Assembly (NCBI RefSeq): GCF_000022325.1
Contig: NC_012034.1
Span: forward strand, 1,921,501-1,985,500
DNA length: 64,000 bases
Direction of reading: 5' to 3'
Source of the DNA: Caldicellulosiruptor bescii DSM 6725
Lineage (GTDB): Bacteria; Bacillota; Thermoanaerobacteria; Caldicellulosiruptorales; Caldicellulosiruptoraceae
Shown here: positions 10,588 to 21,649 of the stretch, piece after piece
Position numbering within the stretch: the first letter of the stretch is position 1
Layout of the letters: each line of letters opens with the position of its first letter
The notes under the pieces: generated by a model
Seen by the model: only the letters and a program-made list of their open reading frames with translations
The model's database searches: none
Told to the model about the DNA's origin: nothing
Translations under genes and position numbers: made by a program

Positions 10588-11931
10588 TTAGTATTGATGT
10601 ATCTGTGATTGGGACGGAAATTCAAATAATGTTTTACAATTGTTTACATTCAAGTTATGATACCACAGTTCTGATACTGGACTATCAGATTTTGCAACAC
10701 AGCTTTTTACATTGTTTAATGTTACATCTTCAAGATAAATAACTACTTTGAAAGTAGTATTACCATTTTGTCTTACAAGCTTTCCTATATTTGTAGCTGT
10801 GAAGTTTTTTACTTTGAATGTACACGGTGCATTAAGTTGGAACACCTTGTCAGCAGCTTCTTTTGCTGAACCACCAATAACTTCCACTACCCCCTCACTT
10901 TTTACAGTCAACGCATCCTCTCCAACATCTTCCCATACAACATTTTCAACCACATTATCACCATAACAATGTATCCCGTCACAACCTGGCGCTCCAATTA
11001 TTACATTTTTCAAATTTGCCCCTTTTTCAAGTTTAAATATGGGCTTTTGATTTTCAGATTGACTTCCGTCACCCATTCCTTGAGCTATTATTTTTATTCC
11101 TTTACCATCATATGTTTGACCGGATTTTACAATTATTGTATCTGTAATAACTAAAACACCACCCGTATTTGGGGTCGGCGTCGGTGTTACTGCTGGGGTC
11201 TGTGTTGGTACTGGTGTGGAAGTTGGAGTAGGTGTTTTGGTTGGCGTTGGAGTCGATGTCGGTGTTGGTGTCACTGATGAAGTCGGTGTTGGTGTCGGAG
11301 TAGGTGCTGTACCGCTCACACTTGAATTTACAACAACATCATCAAATTCAGCAACACACCTGTCAGCTATTAAACCTGCTTTTCCTGTCGTAATCGATAA
11401 ATCACTTGCACTTAATACTTGACTCCCATTAACATATCCAACTAACTTGCTCCCATTTACTTCTAATTTCACATTATACCAGGTATCCTGATCCAACGTA
11501 AATGACTTGAACGCCAATGTACTCCAGTTACTGTTTAATTTCTTCCCTATTTCTATCTTTGAACCCCTTAGCACCAACGCATAAAAGTTACCTGAGTTTT
11601 TATATCTCACTATCACTCCCGCACCTGAACTCGAATCCTTCACATTTAATACTTTAACTTTCGCTTCAACTGTATAATCACTCCAATCAGATGAACCAGT
11701 ATATGCTCTCGCCTCAGAACCTGTGCTAGCCTGCTTTAAAACCTTGCTCCCATCCACTACTACACTCCAACTACCGTTCGATGTCGACCATCCATCTCTG
11801 TTGCCATCTTCAAAATCATCTGTTAAAAGTGTCGCTGCCTTTGCAACTTCATTACGCAACCCAATCCCTGTAAACAATGAAACAACCATTATCAAACTGA
11901 CTACAATGGCTAAAATCTTCCTGTTACTCAT
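10588..11931 (-). CDS. Secreted pectate lyase PL3 with N-terminal CBM66
   Basis: Cleaves polygalacturonate by beta-elimination. The start is taken at 11931 (MSNRKIL) because AGGAGG sits 8 bases before it; the longer reading from 11970 includes the ribosome binding site itself. Signal peptide about residues 1-34, then a beta-sandwich of about 170 residues ([29 protein letters not shown]) of the CBM66/laminin-G-like type, a Pro/Thr linker, and a compact PL3 beta-helix of about 190 residues (IIVKSGQTYDGKGIKI, GCDGIHCYGDNVVENVVWED, VGEDALTVKS). The short parallel beta-helix and the GDN/WEDVGEDA region fit PL3. The first 780 or so bases of coding and leader DNA are duplicated in the neighbouring PL9 gene. 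Confidence 0.92.
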   Translation of the reverse strand: MSNRKILAIVVSLIMVVSLFTGIGLRNEVAKAATLLTDDFEDGNRDGWSTSNGSWSVVVDGSKVLKQASTGSEARAYTGSSDWSDYTVEAKVKVLNVKDSSSGAGVIVRYKNSGNFYALVLRGSKIEIGKKLNSNWSTLAFKSFTLDQDTWYNVKLEVNGSKLVGYVNGSQVLSASDLSITTGKAGLIADRCVAEFDDVVVNSSVSGTAPTPTPTPTSSVTPTPTSTPTPTKTPTPTSTPVPTQTPAVTPTPTPNTGGVLVITDTIIVKSGQTYDGKGIKIIAQGMGDGSQSENQKPIFKLEKGANLKNVIIGAPGCDGIHCYGDNVVENVVWEDVGEDALTVKSEGVVEVIGGSAKEAADKVFQLNAPCTFKVKNFTATNIGKLVRQNGNTTFKVVIYLEDVTLNNVKSCVAKSDSPVSELWYHNLNVNNCKTLFEFPSQSQIHQY

Positions 11932-11952
11932 CACCCAAACCTCCTCTTTTTT
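11169..11952 (-). repeat. 784-bp direct duplication, copy 1 (leader, signal peptide, CBM66, linker)
   Basis: Appears identical, line by line, to 13226-14009 at an offset of 2057 bases. It covers the ribosome binding site, signal peptide, CBM66 and the start of the Pro/Thr linker. It ends in the linker on one side and just before the ribosome binding site on the other. Confidence 0.9.
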
Positions 11953-11970
11953 ATTCTTAGATTTTATCAT

Positions 11971-12020
11971 TACCCTCTCCGCTTGACCTTTCTATTTTTT
12001 GTTTTCAAGCGGAGAGGGTA
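11971..12020 (-). terminator. Hairpin between the PL9 and PL3 genes
   Basis: Perfect 16-bp GC-containing arms (11971-11986 and 12005-12020) and an 18-base loop. It begins 6 bases past the PL9 stop and ends about 40 bases before the PL3 start, so it may end PL9 transcription or attenuate read-through into PL3. No long T run follows on the minus strand. Confidence 0.6.
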
Positions 12021-12026
12021 AGGTAA

Positions 12027-13988
12027 TTACCTTGCTCCTATTCCTTCTAAACCACTACCAGGCTTTGGCTTTAAAAAGTCTCCTAAGTTTAAACCCCCAT
12101 CACTATTCCTTGTTATGGTTGGTGTTAAGCTGTAAAAGTCATTATCGGTTACCAGTTGACCATTTAGCTTTATTGCTTGCCTATTACTCCACAAAACACA
12201 ATTAATTATCGTTCCACTTACCAAATCACTCGATGCACTCTCTTTGTAGGATAAACAATTCTTCAACACGTGTGTACCTTCTTCAAAATAAAAGTTCCTT
12301 CCACTTACCTTTAAACCGTTATTATAGCCCGTACAATTTTCCACTGTTATGCTACCCGGATTACTATTATAAGTAAATCCATGTTTGTTGTTATTAAATG
12401 CTATACATCTTCTCACTGTATGATTGACCTTTATATTACTGCCTCCTAGCTTAAAGCCATTTCCATCACTGCTAGATGTGGCACTCCCGGTTGATGTTTG
12501 CCCGTGACCATATGCCACACAATCCTCAATTAATACTTCACCAATAGCTCCTGTCTCACTTTTTGTGTATAAATCCCAACCATCATCAACATTGTAGTAC
12601 GCTACACAACCTCGGAATACATTTCCTGGTCCTGCTGTTAGTTTGCATGCAAAACCATCTGCATCTTCACCGTTATCTGGATCCATATTGTCATGTGATG
12701 TACAATTCAATATCAAGTTATAACTTGGCCACTCATCTCTGGTTGCAGAACTTATATACCTGCTTATCTGCAAACCTGAATCTCTGTTATGATGAATTTC
12801 ACATTGTTCAATTATATTGTAGCTGCCTCCTACGAAGATTCCGTTGTCCGCAGCTCCCATGACTTCTAATCCTTTTATGTGCCAATAGTTCCCATTAATC
12901 TGTAATCCTCTTGGATTTGAGTCCACACTCCCATATGTTTGAGATGAAAAGTCCAATATTGGCCTTTCATTTGGAAATGCATAAATACATTTTCTTGCAT
13001 TGCTTGTACCACTATTATTTCTTTCAATTGTGATCTGCGCAGAATACTTATACGTCCCACCTCTCATGTAGATTATCTGCCCAGGTTGTACTATCGTGAT
13101 TGCTTTTTCTAATGTAGTAGGTCGATCAATGGTACCAGGATTATCTGAGCTCCCACTTGGTGCCACATAAATAGCATTCACCCCAGGTACAGGTGTCGGG
13201 GCAGGTGTTGGAACTGTCGTCGGCGTTGGGGTCGGCGTCGGTGTTACTGCTGGGGTCTGTGTTGGTACTGGTGTGGAAGTTGGAGTAGGTGTTTTGGTTG
13301 GCGTTGGAGTCGATGTCGGTGTTGGTGTCACTGATGAAGTCGGTGTTGGTGTCGGAGTAGGTGCTGTACCGCTCACACTTGAATTTACAACAACATCATC
13401 AAATTCAGCAACACACCTGTCAGCTATTAAACCTGCTTTTCCTGTCGTAATCGATAAATCACTTGCACTTAATACTTGACTCCCATTAACATATCCAACT
13501 AACTTGCTCCCATTTACTTCTAATTTCACATTATACCAGGTATCCTGATCCAACGTAAATGACTTGAACGCCAATGTACTCCAGTTACTGTTTAATTTCT
13601 TCCCTATTTCTATCTTTGAACCCCTTAGCACCAACGCATAAAAGTTACCTGAGTTTTTATATCTCACTATCACTCCCGCACCTGAACTCGAATCCTTCAC
13701 ATTTAATACTTTAACTTTCGCTTCAACTGTATAATCACTCCAATCAGATGAACCAGTATATGCTCTCGCCTCAGAACCTGTGCTAGCCTGCTTTAAAACC
13801 TTGCTCCCATCCACTACTACACTCCAACTACCGTTCGATGTCGACCATCCATCTCTGTTGCCATCTTCAAAATCATCTGTTAAAAGTGTCGCTGCCTTTG
13901 CAACTTCATTACGCAACCCAATCCCTGTAAACAATGAAACAACCATTATCAAACTGACTACAATGGCTAAAATCTTCCTGTTACTCAT
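12027..13988 (-). CDS. Secreted pectate lyase PL9 with N-terminal CBM66
   Basis: Endo-type pectate lyase family acting outside the cell. The start is set at 13988 (MSNRKIL) by the AGGAGG 8 bases upstream, as for the PL3 gene; the longer frame from 14036 reads through the ribosome binding site. Signal peptide and CBM66 are the same as in PL3, followed by a Pro/Thr linker and a PL9 right-handed beta-helix of about 375 residues. It starts [15 protein letters not shown] and contains the calcium-binding Asp-rich stretch [14 protein letters not shown] and the putative catalytic Lys in DGNGFKLGG. Right-handed-helix turns such as [16 protein letters not shown] are visible throughout. It probably forms the start of a pectinase group with PL3 and PL11. 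Confidence 0.93.
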   Translation of the reverse strand: MSNRKILAIVVSLIMVVSLFTGIGLRNEVAKAATLLTDDFEDGNRDGWSTSNGSWSVVVDGSKVLKQASTGSEARAYTGSSDWSDYTVEAKVKVLNVKDSSSGAGVIVRYKNSGNFYALVLRGSKIEIGKKLNSNWSTLAFKSFTLDQDTWYNVKLEVNGSKLVGYVNGSQVLSASDLSITTGKAGLIADRCVAEFDDVVVNSSVSGTAPTPTPTPTSSVTPTPTSTPTPTKTPTPTSTPVPTQTPAVTPTPTPTPTTVPTPAPTPVPGVNAIYVAPSGSSDNPGTIDRPTTLEKAITIVQPGQIIYMRGGTYKYSAQITIERNNSGTSNARKCIYAFPNERPILDFSSQTYGSVDSNPRGLQINGNYWHIKGLEVMGAADNGIFVGGSYNIIEQCEIHHNRDSGLQISRYISSATRDEWPSYNLILNCTSHDNMDPDNGEDADGFACKLTAGPGNVFRGCVAYYNVDDGWDLYTKSETGAIGEVLIEDCVAYGHGQTSTGSATSSSDGNGFKLGGSNIKVNHTVRRCIAFNNNKHGFTYNSNPGSITVENCTGYNNGLKVSGRNFYFEEGTHVLKNCLSYKESASSDLVSGTIINCVLWSNRQAIKLNGQLVTDNDFYSLTPTITRNSDGGLNLGDFLKPKPGSGLEGIGAR

Positions 13989-14009
13989 CACCCAAACCTC
14001 CTCTTTTTT
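13226..14009 (-). repeat. 784-bp direct duplication, copy 2
   Basis: Counterpart of 11169-11952, in the PL9 gene. I saw no difference between the copies when comparing them by eye. Confidence 0.9.
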
Positions 14010-14333
14010 GTTATAATTATTTACGGTCTGCATCAAAAATTTGTTGAAAATAGTTCTTTAACTGTTGCTTACAAAAAATGTGCTAACAAATTCATCCCTC
14101 CCTTAGTGTTCTTATTCTTTTGAATCCACAGTATGGAGTAGAAATATTCTCTTTTACTCCTCTACTCCACTGTTATTATTAATAATAATTAATTTGATTT
14201 TTTTTTCAAGGGACACTTCTTTAGTTTTATAATATGGTTAAACAATTTTATATTACTAATTTGTTTATTTTGAATAAAGAAAATTTTAATGTGATAGGAT
14301 TTTATTAAGGTATGTTTAAATACATATGGTTCT
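14010..14333. other. Intergenic region upstream of the PL9 gene
   Basis: No gene seen. It holds the untranslated leader of PL9 and, at about 14131-14172, an inverted repeat with arms GGAGTAGA/TCTACTCC that may end the AraC-type gene, though no T run follows it on the minus strand. An AATTATAAC stretch just before the PL9 ribosome binding site resembles a -10 element but lacks a convincing -35. Confidence 0.5.
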
Positions 14334-16715
14334 CTATATATCATGTTCATTTATGTTTAAAATTTCACTGGGTAAACAACCTTTTACCCTTTTAAAAGCT
14401 CTTCTAAAGGTTTTAATGTTAGTATATCCTACCATTTTACTAATATCGTCTAAATTCCACTTTTTTTGCTTTATCAATTTATATGCTTCTTCTATTCTTA
14501 ACTTTTCTACATAATCACTGAACTTTATACCTACTGCATTTTTAAAAATATTAGAAAAATAAGATTCAGATAAATTAAATCTTTCAGCGACAAGGGATAT
14601 ACTCATGTTTGGATTAAATAAGTTTTTGTTTATAAATTCTAATATCTCCTCTATTAATTTTTCCTTAGAAGCCTTCCTGTTTCTCTTGATTTGTTCTGTT
14701 ATATTAATAAATACTTGCTTTATATCTTCAAATAACCTGTCAAAGTCATTTTCTTCAATAAAAATAAAGTTCTTAATGTCAAATAGATTGTCAATATTTA
14801 CTTTTGTCATATTTGCAATTTTAATAATTGTTCCAATTAACTCACTAATTAGCACATACTTTAAACTCAGTGATATATCTTTTTCTTCAAAGTTTTTATA
14901 ATATAATAGGTGTAGAATTTCTTCAATCTCAGATATTTTCCCAAGATTAACTAGCAACATTAATCTCTCTTCTATTTCTATTGGATACCATATATTATTA
15001 TCTTTCTTAACAACATTATAATACCACAGTATGCCATTCTCAACGTTCTCTGTTGTGATTAATTTATTAGCTTCAATAATTTCTTTTGCATCTAAAAATG
15101 AAATTCTACATTCGTCAATGTTATTAACTATACGACCAACTGCAATTAAATATTTGTGACATATTTTAATTACTAATCTATCACCTATCAATCTCAGCCA
15201 TAGATTTACATTTTGACTTACTTTTTCATCTTCATCTTCATCAAATGCTAAAATTAAAGCAAGATCACTATCTGCAAGTTGGTAAACATAATAAAATACC
15301 AAGTTAATTTTTGAGTCAACCCTAATACTTTCTAACTCATTTTTTATTATATCTCTTGTTCTAACTTGTTTGGTAAGAGAGAGCATTTTGATTATGGCAA
15401 CTAAAAATTTTTTACCTCCAATTTTTAAGCCTATACTTTGGATTTTTTCTTCTATTGCCCCTTTGCTATAAGACCAACCATAAATAAGCTTTTCTATTAT
15501 CATATCGTTTAATAATTCTTGTTTACTGGTTATTTTATTAAGAATCCTGTAACTTGTAATTTTAGTGTGTATTAACCTACGGTCTTTCTCCTTTAACTTG
15601 TTTATGCACCTAAAAGTAAGTATTTTATTCTCATTCTCCTCGTTTACATTTTTTAAGCCCTTAGTTATTTTATATGTCCTTACTTTATATAATTTGATAT
15701 AAATAGCATATAAACTTATAATAATTATGAAAAGTGTAAACTCCGTTAGATACAATGTATAAACAGTTCTTGAAATGTATATTTCACTTTTTATGCTGTT
15801 ATATGGTACTAGATAAACATAATCCCAATCATATACATTTGAAGCCAACCGTAAAAATATATACTTTTTATTTCGTATTGTTATTACATTATACAGATTA
15901 GAAATATATTTCTTATTTTTGCTAAGTTTTTCTAATATGTTATTTATTGTATTATTAATATCTGCTTTATTTGAAGTTAATATTTTTTTCTCACACCTAT
16001 CATAAATTAAAATTATTGAATCTTGGCTGTTTAATTTGTTTTCCTTTAGTAGCTTACAAAATTTAGCAACATCAATAATTACCAGAAGAATTGCCAATTG
16101 ATTTCCAATGTTATCAAATGGAAAGTAATATGTTTCATGCAATGCCAATATTCTTTGGCCACTAATTGAATATTCTTGTGATATTAACTTATTTTTGCAT
16201 TTACTGTTGTTTTTATCGAATATTTTATTGAGCCAAACGCGGCAGTTCATTCTGTCAGGTGAAAAGTAATTACAAAAATTTTCAAATCCAAATGTAAAAA
16301 AAGAGCCAAATTCTTCGGAAGCAAAATATACTATTTCTCCCTCGCGTAAAAAAAGTACAATGATAGGTTTTAACTCTCCATTAATCATGCCTATGTCTTT
16401 AAAGTGTTTATAATATTCAAAGTACTCCCATAAATCTAAAGAATTTTCTCTTAACCCCCTTAGATTCCCTACCCATTTTAATTCATCATCAGTAAGAATA
16501 CGTGTAACTATCTCATTCATTTTCTTTAGTTCATTGTCTATTTTTTCGCGAAGTTTATCTAATTGAAGTGACTTATCATTAATTATGTCTCTCAAAATAA
16601 GTTCTTTAGTCATATATAATAAGAAAACTGACATTAGAAAATGAAAAAGAAAAACCATAACTAAAAATATTAAGAACATATTTGCACTTTTTTTAATACA
16701 TATGGTTCTTCCCAT
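14334..16715 (-). CDS. Membrane-anchored AraC-family regulator (YesN/two-TM type)
   Basis: A 793-aa regulator. One transmembrane helix lies near residues 12-35 and a second near 330-350 (LTEFTLFIIIISLYAIYI). The roughly 290 residues between them form an extracytoplasmic sensor region of CACHE type (inferred from topology and length). The cytoplasmic part ends in a classic double-HTH AraC domain: SISLVAERFNLSESYFSNIF and WNLDDISKMVGYTNIKTF, then RAFKRVKGCLPSE. Such one-protein sensor-regulators usually sense extracellular sugars and control neighbouring carbohydrate genes. Its place between the pectinase trio and the GH10-GH48 gene suggests it controls one or both groups, but no operator is recognisable. 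A GGGGTTAGGGGG leader, also seen before several GH genes, lies upstream. Confidence 0.88.
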   Translation of the reverse strand: MGRTICIKKSANMFLIFLVMVFLFHFLMSVFLLYMTKELILRDIINDKSLQLDKLREKIDNELKKMNEIVTRILTDDELKWVGNLRGLRENSLDLWEYFEYYKHFKDIGMINGELKPIIVLFLREGEIVYFASEEFGSFFTFGFENFCNYFSPDRMNCRVWLNKIFDKNNSKCKNKLISQEYSISGQRILALHETYYFPFDNIGNQLAILLVIIDVAKFCKLLKENKLNSQDSIILIYDRCEKKILTSNKADINNTINNILEKLSKNKKYISNLYNVITIRNKKYIFLRLASNVYDWDYVYLVPYNSIKSEIYISRTVYTLYLTEFTLFIIIISLYAIYIKLYKVRTYKITKGLKNVNEENENKILTFRCINKLKEKDRRLIHTKITSYRILNKITSKQELLNDMIIEKLIYGWSYSKGAIEEKIQSIGLKIGGKKFLVAIIKMLSLTKQVRTRDIIKNELESIRVDSKINLVFYYVYQLADSDLALILAFDEDEDEKVSQNVNLWLRLIGDRLVIKICHKYLIAVGRIVNNIDECRISFLDAKEIIEANKLITTENVENGILWYYNVVKKDNNIWYPIEIEERLMLLVNLGKISEIEEILHLLYYKNFEEKDISLSLKYVLISELIGTIIKIANMTKVNIDNLFDIKNFIFIEENDFDRLFEDIKQVFINITEQIKRNRKASKEKLIEEILEFINKNLFNPNMSISLVAERFNLSESYFSNIFKNAVGIKFSDYVEKLRIEEAYKLIKQKKWNLDDISKMVGYTNIKTFRRAFKRVKGCLPSEILNINEHDI

Positions 16716-17047
16716 TTTCCTACATAAACCCCCTAACCCCTAATACTAAAAATGGTTGGATTTTATATGAATTTTAATTTTATCTGCTAAAGCTATTTCA
16801 CAATAAAGTTTATAACACAACTTGTCACAGTTAAAGCAAGAAAATTTTATTTTGGACAGGAAAATTTTAAGCATCTTTAAAAATAGTTTTTACCATATTA
16901 CAGCAATTTTATATGTTGGTTATTACTTTTTAATATGTATGTTATAGTAAATTCGTAGCTTAAAACATATTTCAAATTATACAACTTTATCTAAGCAATT
17001 TTACCATATATTTTTATTTACTAAAATTTATGTATTCAAACAAAAAA
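16716..17047. other. Intergenic region upstream of the AraC-type gene
   Basis: AT-rich, no coding potential seen. It should hold the promoter of the AraC-type gene; TATAAA-like boxes are present but none with a convincing -35 at proper spacing. Confidence 0.5.
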
Positions 17048-17080
17048 GGGTAGCACACCATACTTATAGTTGTGCTACCC
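17048..17080 (-). terminator. Intrinsic terminator of the GH10-GH48 gene
   Basis: 10-bp perfect arms (17048-17057 and 17071-17080, GGGTAGCACA type), 13-base loop, and six T on the minus-strand 3' side. It lies 27 bases past the stop. The same hairpin, minus the T run, follows the other two GH48 genes. Confidence 0.9.
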
Positions 17081-19324
17081 CGCTAAATTTTCATTTACCT
17101 ACTTAATTATTGATTGCCAAACAGTATTTCATATGTTGCATTAGCTATTGCTATGTCGCACTGTGCCCAGAACCTGTGATATCTGAACTCAGGTGCCTGC
17201 CCTGACTTGTATGCCGCCTCTAACTTCGGCCAATCAGGATCTTGTTTATACTTGCTCCTTATGTCTATAAACTTAACTCCACTCTTTATTACATCTCCAT
17301 TCGGCATCTTCCCTATCCATCCTGCCGGTATATATACCTCTTGCTCAAAGAACCTCTTGTAGTCCGCTCTCTTCTCTGGCGCTGACAATCCCTTCTCATC
17401 CCTGTACAACTTCCACATCCTGTCCAGCAATTCCTTCGCTAAATTCTTCGCTCCCTCATCAAATACCCCATACTTCTTCGTCCCTGCACTATAGTACAAC
17501 AACGCATTCGCCAATGACGCTGTTATTCCTAAGTCAGTACCATAGTCCACTACCTTAACATGTAAGTTGCTATTCCCTGTATACGCCCCGTTCCATGTAT
17601 CAGGTTGTCCGCTCCAATCAAGCGTCGACGGTATCGCAAACGTACCATCACTATTCAACTTCACTACACTCTTAACCCAGCTTACCCACTTCTCAAGCAG
17701 TGCTCCTGCGTCCTTATCTCCTGTCACATAGTAATACTCCGCTACCCTCTGCATCGACCATGCCTGGAATCCAAACCATGTGTTGCTCCCAGGATCATGA
17801 TATACCGGATTCGGTTCATATGCCATTCCATAAAATGTTGCTGTCCCTGCTGGATACTTCTCATATCTGCCATTCCATGAATTTGTCGCGCCTCCTGCTA
17901 TCGCTCCCTCCGCTGACTGTAACCACCTGTAAAATTCTATCTGCCTCTTCAAACTCTTTGCCCAGTCACTCGCTCCATTCGGCGACTTCGGCTTCATATC
18001 ACTATCATTCGCTAATGCCCATGCCGCCATCGGATTCTGATATCCAAAGTGCACATGGCTGCTCCCTATCTTCCATGACCATGCTCCATCCAATGCTCCA
18101 CCCCATGCATAATACCATGATAGCAGATAATGTGCACTGTCATACCCCGTTCCTCCAGCCGCATTCTTATCCTGACATCCTAATGGCTTGAAATACTTGT
18201 CAAACATCGCATACCTTAAATAGTCTCCCATCTTCGCTGCCTTCGCTACATAGCTGCTTATCTCATTAAACTTACCTTGCTCCTTCGCCCATACTTTCGC
18301 CCAATAAGTAGCCTGAATAGCTCTCGCATCAGCATCTGGTGCATCCGTATATCTCCACTGCTTCGAATAGTTCTGATCCTTAATAAACAAATCTAAAAAT
18401 CCATTCGGTCCGCCCCACTTGAATTCCTCCCAGCTCGGATGCGGCACCGTCTCCCATACAGACTCCTCAGGCCCTCTCTGGAACGTGTTGATAAATGATG
18501 CCCGACTTACTCCGTCCCCTCTCTTGCCATATCCATACCAGTTGTCTACGTCCATCAACCAGTGCATACCATACATTAATGTGCTACCATATGTGCTCAC
18601 AAGTTCATTATGCAACGGGTCTTTGCCAACAGGTACATTAAACTCCAACGGCGATGGATACTTGTCCGGTGTCTCCCACTCCCCTGCGTATGTCGCTGGC
18701 TTGTTAGGATCATATGACCTCATCGGCTGATCTTCCGCTGATGGTATCATATACTTCTCTAATGTGTCCCATGCTGTCTTAAATTTGCTCCAGTCACCCG
18801 TTAACTTACCATACACTGCCTCTAACCATACATAGTACGAAAATGCCTCACTCGTGGTCAAATGACCATAATCAGGTGCTTCGCATATCAATGTCTCTAC
18901 CGAATGATATGGTATCCCATCCTGGTTAAAATACCCGTTCGCAGGATCATGTATCTTGTTCCATAACCACATAAACCTCTGCCCATATTCGCCAAGCACA
19001 CTCGGTGTGCTGCTCGGCGTCGGTGTTGGTGTTGCTGTTACTGTTGGTGTCGCGGTTGGGGTTGGTGTTGGCGTCGGTGTTGGTGTTGGCGTTGCTGTTG
19101 GTGTAGCAGTTGGTGTTGGGGTCGGGGTTGGAGTTGGTGCTGGTGTGGGTGTCGGTGTCACTGTCGGTGCTGGTGTTGCTGTCGGTGTTGGTGTCGCTCC
19201 ACTCGGCTCCTGTCCCCATACCAATACACCATCTATATACGCTGTTACCTTCACATTCTCTCCATAACTCGTCATGCTCTGCATCCATGACCAGTCATTC
19301 CCCTGATTGTAATTGCTCCAGTCA
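17049..19324 (-). repeat. 2276-bp duplicated GH48 block, copy 1
   Basis: Appears identical to 26123-28398 at an offset of 9074 bases. It covers the terminator hairpin, the whole GH48 domain, the Pro/Thr linker and the end of the adjacent CBM3. The first difference seen is the Ser/Asp codon change at 19325 (28399). Confidence 0.88.
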
Positions 19325-21543
19325 CTCTTGTTAAACCTTATCTGTATCTCCCCTGTGTCTTTACCAGCCTGCAACTGCCCAGCTCCACTCTTAAATCCTA
19401 TCTCTAAATAATAGTCCGCTCCACTTACGCTACTGCTCAGCTTCACAAACTTGAATGTCACATTGCTTGCTCCTATCTGTGCCCAGTCTGATATCGCACT
19501 CTGTGCCTTGTCCCCATCTACCGTGTACCAGTACCTTATCGTTACCCTGCTCAAATCTATGCTGCTGCTTCCAGTGTTCACTACCTTCAACCATGGCCTT
19601 ATCGTGTTTGTTGTGCTATTTGTCTCCTTGTTAGCATACAATACCTTTATCTGTCCACCTGCTACAGGTGTGCTGCTCGGCGTCGGTGTTGGTGTTGGCG
19701 TTGCTGTTGGTGTAGCAGTTGGTGTTGACGTTGGTGTTGGTGTAGGTGTCGGTGTCACTGTCGGTGCTGGTGTTGCTGTCGGTGTTGGTGTCGCTCCACT
19801 CGGCTCCTGTCCCCATACCAATACACCATCTATATACGCTGTTACCTTCACATTCTCTCCATAATTCGTCATGCTCTGCATCCATGACCAGTCATTCCCC
19901 TGATTGTAATTGCTCCAGTCACTCTTGTTAAACCTTATCTGTATCTCCCCTGTGTCTTTACCAGCCTGCAACTGCCCAGCTCCACTCTTAAATCCTATCT
20001 CTAAATAATAGTCCGCTCCACTTACGCTACTGCTCAGCTTCACAAACTTGAATGTCACATTGCTTGCTCCTATCTGTGCCCAGTCTGATATCGCACTCTG
20101 TGCCTTGTCCCCATCTACCGTGTACCAGTACCTTATCGTTACCCTGCTCAAATCTATGCTGCTGCTTCCAGTGTTCACTACCTTCAACCATGGCCTTATC
20201 GTGTTTGTTGTGCTATTTGTCTCCTTGTTAGCATACAATACCTTTATCTGTCCACCTGCTACAGGTGTGCTGCTCGGCGTCGGTGTTGGTGTTGGCGTTG
20301 CTGTTGGTGTAGCAGTTGGTGTTGACGTTGGTGTTGGTGTAGGTGTCGGTGTTGGAGTCAGTGTTGGTGTTGGTGTTGGGGTCGGCGTAATAGTTGTAGT
20401 TGGAGCTGGTGTTGTTGATGTCCCTGATGCTTCTATTACTGCCCAATAAGCTGGTTTTGCACTGTAATCCTCAAAAAACAATAATGGCCAATCATTTTTG
20501 CCGTTAAAAGATCTTAACCATGAATAATCATCTTTTAATCCCCAAAATGTTACACATTTAACAACATTCGTATACTTCTTTAACATTGTAAATAATTCTT
20601 TGTACTTCTGAGCTTGCTTCTGAAGTAAGTCCTGTGGGGGTGTCGAATAGTTTTCGCTTGATCCGTAATTGTATAAACTCATATCAAGCTCTGTTATATG
20701 AATTTCTATGCCCGGTATTGAACTGAATAACTTTATGCTGTTCTCTATTTCGCTAACTGAAGGCCAGTTAACATTTATATGGCATTGCATTCCAATACCA
20801 TGTATTGGTATTCCTTTTGATTTTAAATTCTTAACCATGTTGTATATAAAATCTCTTTTCTTGGAAATCTCAGTATTATAGTCATTATAAAATAGCTTTG
20901 CGTTGGGATCTGCTTCATGTGCCCATATAAATGCTTTCTCAATGTATTCTGGTCCACAAATCTCATACCATGTCGACCGCCTATAACCATCAGACTGATT
21001 CTCATCAATGGCTTCATTTACAACGTCCCATGCGTATACTTTTCCCTTATACCTTCCTACAACATCATATATATATTGCTTCAATCTTGCTAACAACGCA
21101 TCCTTGGTTAACCTTTGTCCACTGCTGTCTTTAAAAAACCAATCAGGCGTCTGGCTGTGCCACACTAAAGTATGTCCTCTAATTCCTATATTGTTCGTAT
21201 TCGCAAAGTCTACAAAGGTATCAGCAGTGCTAAATCTATAATTTAAGCCTGTACTTGTTTGCCCAGCTAATAAACTTTCTGGCTTCATTTCATTCTCTGC
21301 TGTTATACTGTTAAAATGTTTCAATACCATCCTTCTGTCTGTATCGTTGCTCAAACATTTTGCAGGTATTGCTACACCTATCCTAAAATCATTCTTATAA
21401 CTCTCATATAAACTTGGAATGTTCCAGTCAGGTGCTGCTTTGGTTTCAATTGGATAATAACTCATCGTACCAAACAAACAAACACCTGCTATAAATGTAA
21501 TCAATACCACGTGAGTTATAATTTTAACTAATTTCTTCATCAT
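17107..21543 (-). CDS. Secreted bifunctional xylanase/cellulase GH10-CBM3-CBM3-GH48
   Basis: A 1478-aa exported enzyme. Signal peptide about 1-35. GH10 endoxylanase about 38-370 with acid/base Glu in [13 protein letters not shown] and nucleophile Glu in [13 protein letters not shown]. Pro/Thr linker, CBM3 about 430-585, linker, CBM3 about 630-785, long linker. GH48 reducing-end cellobiohydrolase about 850-1478, starting [15 protein letters not shown], with the proton-donor Glu in [21 protein letters not shown] precedes MMKKL. The xylanase and exocellulase activities on one chain suit xylan-coated cellulose. It is terminated independently and transcribed away from the AraC-type gene's upstream side. 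Its GH48 is a near-exact copy of that in the GH74 and CelA proteins. Confidence 0.95.
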   Translation of the reverse strand: MMKKLVKIITHVVLITFIAGVCLFGTMSYYPIETKAAPDWNIPSLYESYKNDFRIGVAIPAKCLSNDTDRRMVLKHFNSITAENEMKPESLLAGQTSTGLNYRFSTADTFVDFANTNNIGIRGHTLVWHSQTPDWFFKDSSGQRLTKDALLARLKQYIYDVVGRYKGKVYAWDVVNEAIDENQSDGYRRSTWYEICGPEYIEKAFIWAHEADPNAKLFYNDYNTEISKKRDFIYNMVKNLKSKGIPIHGIGMQCHINVNWPSVSEIENSIKLFSSIPGIEIHITELDMSLYNYGSSENYSTPPQDLLQKQAQKYKELFTMLKKYTNVVKCVTFWGLKDDYSWLRSFNGKNDWPLLFFEDYSAKPAYWAVIEASGTSTTPAPTTTITPTPTPTPTLTPTPTPTPTPTSTPTATPTATPTPTPTPSSTPVAGGQIKVLYANKETNSTTNTIRPWLKVVNTGSSSIDLSRVTIRYWYTVDGDKAQSAISDWAQIGASNVTFKFVKLSSSVSGADYYLEIGFKSGAGQLQAGKDTGEIQIRFNKSDWSNYNQGNDWSWMQSMTNYGENVKVTAYIDGVLVWGQEPSGATPTPTATPAPTVTPTPTPTPTSTPTATPTATPTPTPTPSSTPVAGGQIKVLYANKETNSTTNTIRPWLKVVNTGSSSIDLSRVTIRYWYTVDGDKAQSAISDWAQIGASNVTFKFVKLSSSVSGADYYLEIGFKSGAGQLQAGKDTGEIQIRFNKSDWSNYNQGNDWSWMQSMTSYGENVKVTAYIDGVLVWGQEPSGATPTPTATPAPTVTPTPTPAPTPTPTPTPTATPTATPTPTPTPTPTPTATPTVTATPTPTPSSTPSVLGEYGQRFMWLWNKIHDPANGYFNQDGIPYHSVETLICEAPDYGHLTTSEAFSYYVWLEAVYGKLTGDWSKFKTAWDTLEKYMIPSAEDQPMRSYDPNKPATYAGEWETPDKYPSPLEFNVPVGKDPLHNELVSTYGSTLMYGMHWLMDVDNWYGYGKRGDGVSRASFINTFQRGPEESVWETVPHPSWEEFKWGGPNGFLDLFIKDQNYSKQWRYTDAPDADARAIQATYWAKVWAKEQGKFNEISSYVAKAAKMGDYLRYAMFDKYFKPLGCQDKNAAGGTGYDSAHYLLSWYYAWGGALDGAWSWKIGSSHVHFGYQNPMAAWALANDSDMKPKSPNGASDWAKSLKRQIEFYRWLQSAEGAIAGGATNSWNGRYEKYPAGTATFYGMAYEPNPVYHDPGSNTWFGFQAWSMQRVAEYYYVTGDKDAGALLEKWVSWVKSVVKLNSDGTFAIPSTLDWSGQPDTWNGAYTGNSNLHVKVVDYGTDLGITASLANALLYYSAGTKKYGVFDEGAKNLAKELLDRMWKLYRDEKGLSAPEKRADYKRFFEQEVYIPAGWIGKMPNGDVIKSGVKFIDIRSKYKQDPDWPKLEAAYKSGQAPEFRYHRFWAQCDIAIANATYEILFGNQ

Positions 21544-21649
21544 ATTATCTACTAACCTCCTCTTTCTATTTTATTTTTTATTTTACATTTAGATATAATC
21601 ATTATAAATCATTATGAATAATATTTCATAAGTTCCAATAATAGCTACA

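Noticed and set aside
17605-18191. Plus-strand ORFs of 91 and 163 aa opposite GH48, present three times
   Set aside because: Their repetition follows the GH48 duplication; composition is that of a complementary strand and no start signals are seen.
19010-19200. Short-period linker DNA resembling a CRISPR or minisatellite array
   Set aside because: It codes in frame for Thr-Pro repeats of known enzyme linkers; there are no constant-length unique spacers and no cas genes.
18947-19288. Minus-strand ORFs rich in Asn/Thr/Asp in a second frame over linker DNA
   Set aside because: Frame-shadow of the ACA/CCG-type linker repeats inside a confirmed longer gene on the same strand.
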